This document shows, in pieces, positions 56,752 through 64,000 of a DNA stretch of 64,000 nt. The stretch's first letter is position 1. Every line of letters starts with the position of its first letter. The DNA is taken from positions 26,685,001 through 26,749,000 of the forward strand of contig CM074855.1 in assembly GCA_037501455.1 (NCBI GenBank), written 5' to 3'. The stretch is from Lantana camara. Lineage: Eukaryota > Streptophyta > Magnoliopsida > Lamiales > Verbenaceae. The notes below the pieces were generated by a model. It saw nothing but the letters and a program-made list of their open reading frames with translations. It did no database searches and was not told the origin of the DNA. A program made the position numbers and the translations under genes.

Positions 56752-58769
56752 GGCCACGTTTACTTTTGCCGTTGAGGCATGTTTGGGCCCTTAATCATGT
56801 AATCTCGGCCGTTTACCTTGCATGTGTTGAGGACTGGGTGATAAGGCAAAGCCCGTACGTACGTCGTGATATTGGGAATGATATATCACACGCAATTTTG
56901 GCGTGTTTGATTTATCACGCCTATGACAGGTCGGCGCCAATTACGAAATTATCCAACAAATGACTTTATTTACGTAAAATGCCACCGACAAACTTCTTCG
57001 CCTTTTCTCTGGGAAGAGAAATTGGAACAAACGCCGCGATTTTGGGTATAGTGACGTCAGCGACAGAAAGGCAAGTGTTGTCTCCGACGGCGACACGTGG
57101 ATCCGATGCTTGAAGATCTGAGCGGGAAGAAGCAGGGTTTCAGGCGGAACGTGGTGTCTCGTTCGCGGCGGAGCCGAAGGAGATGCGCGACTGTCTCGCC
57201 TCTCAGGAGCAGTTCCTTTCCGGCGAATCTTGAACTACAGAGGTACGGTGAAAAAACTTTAGGTTAGTTTTGTAGAGTAACTGCATCAAGAATGTCTCAC
57301 CAAAAGTTTAAGAACCCTACACATGCATCTACCAAGAAAAATGGCCAACCGTCATAGAGGAAAAGGTTTGTTTACAACTATAATCCAATTGGTGGTTCAT
57401 GGTTGTTGATTTGTTAGACATCAATCCCTTATTGGTAAGAATTTTTGCAACTTTGTTTAGTCACAAATTTGAATTTTCTGTTGCTCAAGGTTATGATATG
57501 TTAATGCATCTACTTCCATTAGAAATCTTGTAAGTGGTATGTTATTGAAGATTTGCTGGTAATCAAAGTCAACTGGTCTAAGGTTGATTGGCATTCTTCC
57601 CACATCATGTACTTTGATTTTTCAAAACACAGTTATATCTTTTGGATTGGTGTCCAACTGTCCTTGTATGTCGTTTTGTGAAGCTAATTTTGTCCATGCT
57701 ATAGTTAGTTGATACTTTGTATTTTCTTTTATCAAACATATGTAGAATTTACTATTACGATTTTTCTAATTCACCAGTCTTGTTGCTACATTGGCATTTT
57801 CACTTGTATTTACCATAATGATTTTTCTTGTTCATCAGTCTTGTTGCTGAATCTAGGTCAAGTGATTCCTTTGTCCTCTTTTGTTTTTCACCAATTACAA
57901 TGGCAAATTTGTATCAGCAAAGGCGTTGATTTACTTGTCTTTGTGAATTTGTGACGGGATGATCAGATTAATTTTTTGAGTTTCACACTCCTTAATCCAG
58001 TTCAGCTATTCCAAGATCCTGAAAGTGAGAAGAAATTTTTCTAGAGCTACACAAAATTATTTGTTTGAACTCCCATGAGAAAAACCGGCCTACAAAAATA
58101 ATGTTATTTCCTTTCTTCTTTCTGGGTTCTGAAATGATTTTATTGTGATGATAGGTAGAGTTCTGGAGAAAGGAGCATTGAGTTGTGTGTTTAGAGGAAG
58201 AGTGGGGTTTCTCGGAACTGCAATTACAATAAAAAAGGTGGATAAAGAAGATGAGGAATCATGGAAGTCATTTTGTATGAAACTGATAATTTCTAGTTCT
58301 CTGCATCATCCTCGGATAGTTCCCCCAATGGGATTCTGGATTAATGGCAATGCTTCAATAGGACTTGATTTGTGTATACAAATATGTTTGGACTAGAACA
58401 CCAATCATTTGCCTTAAAAAAAAAAAAGAACACCAATCATTTTGACATATTTACTATGCTTTTTAAGTTATTTTTTTTGCCTTGGTACTTATCAGTATCC
58501 AGTAATGGCATATATTGATTGTCAAGTTTAAAAAATATATATATATATTAATTTCAAGTCTGGCATTTATTATAAAATGAGTGTGATTAAGGGTATTTAG
58601 GTAAATTGATAAAAAACATGCCTAATCAACACTTAAAAGTAAACACAAATTTCAAATATAACACATAAAAACATGAATCAAATTTACTAAGTAAACGCGT
58701 GTCTGTGATAGATCACAAACATGCGATATCACAACATGCAATAACATGTCATAAAAAGTTAACGAGGCC
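56752..58769. mobile_element. Possible Harbinger-like element carrying host gene fragments
   Basis: The left end GGCCACGTTTACTTTT and the right end (reverse complement) GGCCTCGTTAACTTTT form imperfect inverted repeats flanked by TTA on both sides (56749-56751, 58770-58772). This fits PIF/Harbinger-type elements. No transposase is visible in the 2.0-kb interior. The interior has a GC-rich exon-like piece (57000-57260) and a kinase fragment (58145-58396). Confidence 0.42.
58145..58396 (+). pseudogene. Receptor-like kinase N-lobe fragment
   Basis: The frame reads VLEKGALSCVFRGRVG (glycine-loop region), AITIKKVDKED (position of the ATP-binding lysine) and SSLHHPRIVPPMGFW (start of the C-helix to beta-4 region), then stops. 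This is the start of a plant receptor-like kinase catalytic domain with nothing after it. The glycine loop is altered and no catalytic loop is present, so it cannot be active. It lies inside the putative Harbinger-like element, which may have captured it. Confidence 0.6.
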
Positions 58770-58964
58770 TTAAGAAATATAATACTGTTTTGTGTTAATA
58801 AAAAAGGATTAAAAGTGGTTAATCGCCAAAAGTGGTACAGTGACAAGCGTTAATGAGCTTGAAAAGAAGCAATAATTAACGTAGACGGTAATGAGCCACG
58901 TATCGTACTATCTTTTTTGACTTTTGGGAAACCTCCGGTTTAGGTGTCTGGTTTTAAACATGTT

Positions 58965-59448
58965 GCTCTAAAGCACGGACACGCCTAAAAAATAATCCGT
59001 GCAATGTTCGATATGTATCGGATACGGACACGGTCCGGACACGGCTCGGACACGTGTCGGACACGGCTGAAGGAGTGTCCGAAAAAAAAAAAAAAAAAAA
59101 AATTTGGGACACGGTGTCGGACACGGCGAGGTGGAGTGTCCGACACGGCTCGGACACGGCGGAGCAAATTTTTATGTTTTTTTTAATATTTTTTGAATTT
59201 TTTGGAGAGAAAATTGAAATAATAAAGCTTATTTTAGTTTTTAATATTATATATTTTTATAAATATTTTATGTTACATAGATTATACTTATAAAATATTT
59301 TTATTTTTATATAAAATATATTTATTTATTTATATAAAATATAGCCGTGTCGGAGCCGTGTCGTATCCTAAAATTTTGAAAAAATCCGTATCGCCGTGTC
59401 CGTATCGTGTCGTGTCCGTATCGCCGTATCCGTGTCCGTGCAACATAG
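58965..59448 (+). mobile_element. GTGTCCG-rich inverted-repeat element, copy C (short)
   Basis: The ends GCTCTAAAGCACGGACACG and GTGTCCGTGCAACATAG match copies A and B. The 484-bp copy lacks their long interior. A stem of 11 bp, GTGTCGGACAC with GTGTCCGACAC (59114-59124, 59136-59146), and an A-run (59083-59102) are kept. The flanks ACATGTT and GTATGCT agree at four of seven positions, so the duplication is worn. Confidence 0.68.
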
Positions 59449-60320
59449 GTATGCTGTCGTGTCAGAATTTGGCTAAAGACAAGGAACTCAAATGTATATA
59501 TAATATAATAAAATAATATTTTAAACATAGTTTTATATTTTTTTATATTTTTATTTTTTAAAAATAGAATCAATGCTGATCTTTAACTACCTACAATAAG
59601 ACTCAAACTCGTAAATTCATGAACTATCTATTCATAAATGCAGATACTCAATACTAAGCAATTTACTTATCTTTATATTTTCTTTCCACATTATATAAGG
59701 TAATATCAATACTTTTATTTTCCCGGAAGCAATACAACTTCAATTAGATTTCAAGGCATAAACTAACCCTTCCATTCAATCCCAGGGGAAGGTGTAAACT
59801 ACACAACTCTAATTGTTTGAAGTACTCCCAATTTATATTTAATTTAATTTTATGAAATATCCTTATACAAGATGTAGATTGATACATACTCACTGGATTA
59901 GGAACATTTCTTCCTATTCTATCATTTCGTGTATGATCTATCTTATTTGTTTGACCTAATGTTTTCTTATAGAGAGAGTTCTATTAGAATTTAATCTTTT
60001 ATATCATTATAATTGATTTTTTTTTTTCAAAATCCTTCTTATTCCTAAATTCTCTTATTTTGTCCATTTGTTCATCAATACTAGAACTACGGATAAGCTC
60101 TCGAACTTAATCTTCCATGTTTCCTCTAAATAGTTAACCATCTTATTATATATAGAGAGTCCTATTAGGGTTTTAATTTTTTTTTATCATTATCATTATC
60201 ATTGATCCATTCTCAAATTCTTTCTTATTCCTAAATTCTGTTATATTGTCCATCATGTTATTCACTATTCCTCAATACTAGGAGTGTTGATAAGCTCCTC
60301 GAACTTAATCTAGTTAGAAT
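59449..60320. other. AT-rich spacer with a degenerate tandem duplication
   Basis: About 59970-60115 and 60155-60312 are two diverged copies of one segment (shared AGAGTTCTATTAG-like, TTATTCCTAAATTCT and CGAACTTAATCT motifs). No gene was seen. Confidence 0.5.
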
Positions 60321-60488
60321 TGAGAGTTTGTGAATAATACTGTTTCATTGATTTCTGTATATATTACGATTACACCGAGTTTTACATTAAATAGATGTAC
60401 AAGGCTACAAATAAGGAAAAGATATGTACAAAAGAATCCCACTAAATCAGGGATAAATATCCCAACAGATTAGCTGTGATTTTCAACA
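60321..60488 (-). repeat. 3' LTR of a Ty1/copia element
   Basis: On the minus strand it begins TGTTGAAAATC right after the polypurine tract GAGAGGGAG and ends AACTCTCA (168 bp). The position directly after the RNase H stop region is usual for plant copia elements. The left limit at 60321 was chosen because the flanking tandem duplication continues up to about 60312. Confidence 0.65.
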
Positions 60489-61120
60489 CTCCCTCTCAAG
60501 TTGATCGTGGGGTCACACACGTTTAACTTGCCCAAAACACTAGCGAAAGCCTTCTCGGCTATAGCCTTAGTAAGAATGTCAGCCAACTGATCTTCTGATC
60601 GCACAAACGGAAACATCACAACCCCACTCTCAAGCTTTTCCTTGATAAAGTGTCGGTCCACCTCTATATGCTTCGTTCGGTCATGCTGAACCGGGTTCTC
60701 TGATATGCTAATAGCTGCTTTATTATCACACCACAACTTGCACCTCTCTTTCACCAGAAACCCAAGCTCCTCAAGCAACTTTCGCAGCCAAAGGACTTCG
60801 ACCAGTCCTCGTGCGATCCCCCTAAACTCTGGCTCTGCACTAGAAAGAGCAACCACCTTTTGTTTCTTGCTCTTCCAGGTGACGAGGTTTCCTCCAACCT
60901 TGGTGAAATACCCCGAAGTGGAGTGTCGGTCATCTTGATTTCCAGCCCAGTCTGCATCTGTATAAGCCTCAATAGCAAGATCTCCATGCTTCTGAAAGAG
61001 AACTCCTCTTCCGAGACATCCTTTGAGGTATCTGACAACTCTGAGTGCGGCCTCCATATATTCACGCTGTGGTCGGTGCATGAACTGACTCAACACACCT
61101 ACTGCATATGTGAAGGAATT
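60470..61120 (-). pseudogene. Ty1/copia RNase H (C-terminal pol fragment)
   Basis: The open frame covers the last 200 or so residues of copia pol: YAVGVLSQFMHRPQ, then YTDADWAGNQDDRHSTSGYF, SSAEPEFRGIA, LWCDNKAAISI, and DRHFIKEKLESG...DQLADILTKA. Catalytic acidic residues of the RNase H fold are kept. The frame is uninterrupted but lacks everything upstream. It is cut at 61120 by a second copia element in the opposite direction and runs 19 nt into the 3' LTR before its stop. Confidence 0.88.
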
Positions 61121-61331
61121 TGTAATAGTCTGATTAATTAAAAGTGCTTTAAGAGTTAGGATTTATTACGTTTCCTTATATAGATTGGGTTGAGCAATTT
61201 ATATATACTCCATGCTCCCAAAGGATATTTTGTACTACATAATATTTTCTGATTTCAATAAGATTTTTCTCTTACATACGCTATCCTCTCTCTCATGCAC
61301 TCTTCAGAGATTTCGCACACATATCTCAACA
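61121..61331 (+). repeat. 5' LTR of a second Ty1/copia element
   Basis: It begins TGTAATAG and ends TCTCAACA (211 bp), followed at once by TGGTATCCCGAGCAG, a slightly mutated Met-tRNA primer-binding site (normally TGGTATCAGAGC). The element points to the right and interrupts the copia RNase H frame read from 61120 leftward. Confidence 0.78.
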
Positions 61332-61562
61332 TGGTATCCCGAGCAGTATGATCCTGGATAATTGATTTTGAAGTTCCTATTATTTTTCTGATTATCTTCA
61401 CGCTGAAGAATCTTGTCTGATTACTTTATCTGATTCTACTCTTACAATTTGGGGATTTCTCTGATTATCCTCACCACTAAAGAACTCTATCCGATTACTG
61501 TATCAGATTCTACTCTAGTTACATAAATCTCTAAAATTTGGGGATTTCTTCACTTTGCGTCT

Positions 61563-61598
<36 letters not shown>

Positions 61599-61623
61599 GA
61601 TCGTCACATATTCATAGATTGAG

Positions 61624-62454
61624 ATGTCGATTACTCTTGTAGACACAAAGTCTACTGTGGCGGAGCCTATTGACGAGTCGTTGATCGTCAACAACAACGA
61701 TAATTCCTTGACCACTCTTATCACGGTCAATGAATGGGAAGAACTATTTCTCCTGGAAGCGATCGATGAAGATTGCTTTGGAAGCGATCGACGGGACGAT
61801 GAAGATGCCTAGCGCTTCAGACGCGACCTACCAAGCTTGGAAAAGAGCAAATAACACCGTTAGAATATGGATCCTTAACTCCATGTCAAGTGAAATTATG
61901 CAGAGCTTCCTTTATGCTAGCACCGCCTTGGAGATCTGGCAGGAACTCGAATAGCGCTACGGATAGTGTAACGGTCCTCTCCTATACCAGATCAAGAGGG
62001 ACTTGAGTTCAATCTCGCAAGGTACTATGAATCTCATGACTTATTACAACAAATTGAAATCTCTATAGGATCAACTTGAGGATTTGACTAAGGTACCTTC
62101 ATGTGTTAATGGAACTGATTGTAATATTTTAAACCATTTGAATACTGTGAAATCTTCTGATATGTTAATTCAGTTTTTTATGGGATTAAATGACATATAC
62201 GACGCAGTAGGAAATCAAATACTAGTGTTGGACCCCTTGCCTAATGTCAACAAAGCATATTCCATTGTGTCAAAGAGTTGAGTTCCAAAGAGAGGTTCAG
62301 ATAGCCTTTCCTAGTATGAATGAGTCTATGGCTATGATGATTAAAAACTTTGGTGCTAAGATGAATGGAAAGCCATATAATGAATTCAAGAATCTCTCTG
62401 GCCCACGGTTTCAATCTCTTTTGTGCAAGTTGGGCTTCCTCTTTAAGGATTTCC
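61624..62454 (+). pseudogene. Ty1/copia gag of the second element, broken
   Basis: Typical copia gag text (UBN2/gag-polypeptide type) is spread over several frames. The start MSITLVDTK is followed by a frameshift near 61728, then NGKNYFSWKRSMKIAL, IDGTMKMP, WILNSMSSEIMQSFLYA and IWQELE. Next come stops, then GPLLYQIKRDLSSISQGTMN, and after another stop DMLIQFFMGLNDIYDAVGNQ. A T-run (about 61568-61597) precedes the start. The gag ends abruptly at 62454 where the long LTR begins. Confidence 0.8.
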
Positions 62455-64000
62455 TGTAGCACCCGGAACAAGAGGAGCCACATCCCCCGCACTATGAGCC
62501 CGATCCACACATGAAATGGAAAATCCATTCATGAACCAAGCTCACAGCGAACGGGGACTCACTCACTCGTTATGCTAGGCGGGAGCTAAACTTAAAACCA
62601 AAAGAACAAGACTGAAATACATGAAATTTCAAAAACAAATCATACCATTCATAATAAACATAAGAAGTAATGACGGGTTCAACTAGCATAAATACCTAGT
62701 CCCGAAATTCAAACATAAATGTAAACATAATTCATAATCACAATCATAACCGTGTTTCATACATCCATTCTTTCATCCCTTAATTTAAATACAAAGATGC
62801 GTGCAAAGTGACTCAAACTAAGATATAGAACTTGACCGACTCGGAACCCCGCCTAGCACACCAAAACCTGCAAAAATGAAAACAAAGCCGGGTTCAGTCT
62901 ATAGGAGACTGGTGGGTATAAAACAGGACATAATATAATATAAGACAGTATTTAAACATTCACATGCAAGTTATAATCCCCAAATGAGGTTTTCAAAGCA
63001 TTTCCCAAGTGGGTGAGATAAAGAAATCATCAAAAGGGATTATAACCATCAAATTTCATTAATTAGGTCATTTGTGGCCCGGCGAGTGGGCGTGCATTAT
63101 CTCCAACCAACACCTTGTGTAATCCATTAGTCATTCATACATTCGTTCATTCATACATATCATTCTTTTGTGCACAATCATAAACATTTACACCTTTTTC
63201 CTCCGGGTGATGGCCGGGTGATCGTCCCGAACCATCCATGCATGGACCAAAAGGGTTTCATGACTCCCCAGATGGCACTCAGCGTCCATTCCCCGCTAAC
63301 TCCTAACGGGGTCCGGTTACGCCCTTCTGTAAATGGAACTAGTAGAAAGGGATCCCCGTCGGCCCATGCCTCCCCGGATAGCCTCTAACACCAAGTCCCT
63401 GGGCCCCATTGTGCATTCATTCATTCATACATTTCTCGCCAAAACATTCGGTAGGTATTCATAAAAGAAGGCTATACGTTCAAAATCATAGACTCGATAA
63501 ATGACTCTATATATATATAATAATTTTGGCCGAAATCTTTACATGTTAGGATTATATAGGGTCATTAACTAGTAGAAGAGAAACCCACCTGTTACACCTT
63601 ACCGACAATACCAAAAGAAGGAAGACTCATGGTGCCTTATGAACCCAGCAAGTCTCCACCCTGGAGAAACTGAACAGAAAACAATGTAGTGTACTTTGTG
63701 AGACTCAAGACTCCAAATGAACCATATAAGACGCACGACAATGCATTAATGTGGTATGAGATGCATAAGAAGTAATACAATGTCATGGAGACATATAATC
63801 AAGCACTCAACCCATGTACATTCAATACATGAAGGTTTCACGTTCAATCGTATCGTATCTTTCATAATTCAAATCAAAACGAGCCAATAATTCCATACAA
63901 TAATCATAAGATAAATATCAACATGTTTACAATGCACATAAATCATTTAGATGTGAAAGGAATCCATTGAACACATAAGGGATGCGTTAGTTACAAGAAG
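62455..64000 (-). mobile_element. Fourth copy of the long LTR family, running off the right edge
   Basis: It begins TGTAGCACCCGG within the copia gag and follows the other LTR copies: the CATCCCCCGCAC block, CAGTCTATAGGAGACTG with TATAAAA at 62917-62923, and CCCGGCGAGTGGGCGTGCA near 63080. Only the first 1546 bp are in the window, so solo or complete status cannot be told. The candidate 5-bp target sequence on the left is TTTCC (62450-62454). Confidence 0.85.

Noticed and set aside
60295..60488. Copia LTR with left end at 60295 (TGTTGA...TCAACA perfect inverted ends)
   Set aside because: The sequence 60268-60312 aligns with the neighbouring tandem duplicate near 60090-60115, so host sequence continues past 60295; the end at 60321 fits better.

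Overview
The window is nuclear DNA of a flowering plant, very likely a eudicot. It has interrupted plant genes with GT-AG introns, AT-rich spacers with (TA)n tracts, and a very high load of plant-type LTR retrotransposons and other transposable elements. I give no species. Splice sites, exon sums and target-site duplications (TSDs) were read by eye and checked by arithmetic; no database search was run.

Host genes. (1) A two-exon GRF zinc-finger mini-gene (3658-3929, minus). (2) An intronless medium-chain zinc alcohol dehydrogenase of the cinnamyl alcohol / 8-hydroxygeraniol dehydrogenase group (5334-6410, plus). (3) A complete eight-exon calcium-dependent protein kinase resembling CPK29 (7293-14686, minus); its exons sum to 1590 nt, 529 codons plus stop. 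(4) A three-exon nucleoredoxin with two degenerate thioredoxin sites and a C-terminal C1-like zinc finger (44962-47045, minus; 413 codons plus stop). A truncated receptor-kinase-like fragment lies at about 58145-58396.

Repeats. The rest is mostly nested mobile DNA. Four copies of one long LTR family (about 3.1-3.9 kb, TGTARCRCCC...GGGGCGTYACA) all lie in the same orientation: a 5' LTR with its primer-binding site at the left edge (117-3223), two solo LTRs with perfect 5-bp TSDs (26706-30611, 52036-55924), and one running off the right edge (from 62455). A Tat-lineage Ty3/Gypsy element fills 26496-42012 (TSD TACTT, two 834-bp LTRs). It has a minus-strand gag-pol, a spliced plus-strand antisense ORF with its own TATA box, and an 87-bp tandem array between the two converging reading frames. 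One of the solo LTRs sits inside its left LTR.

Further elements are a Mutator-like element with 288-bp terminal inverted repeats that carries pieces of the long-LTR retrotransposon family (17152-19119) and sits inside a decayed LINE; three copies of a GTGTCCG-rich inverted-repeat element (23561-24471, 24751-25754, 58965-59448), one of them inside a second LINE RNase H remnant; a tRNA-type SINE with a 15-bp TSD split by a solo LTR (51938-55947); a 1.5-kb solo LTR (43128-44648); a Harbinger-like element (56752-58769); a Helitron-like 3' end (21451-21478); and a copia element inserted in another copia element, itself cut by a long LTR (60321-62454).

How it fits together. The host genes look unrelated to each other; there is no operon-like logic. 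The informative biology lies in the order of nested insertions, in the antisense gene and tandem array of the Tat element, in hairpins conserved between LTR copies, and in the decay pattern, where the in-frame stops are all explicable by C-to-T or G-to-A changes, as expected from cytosine methylation.
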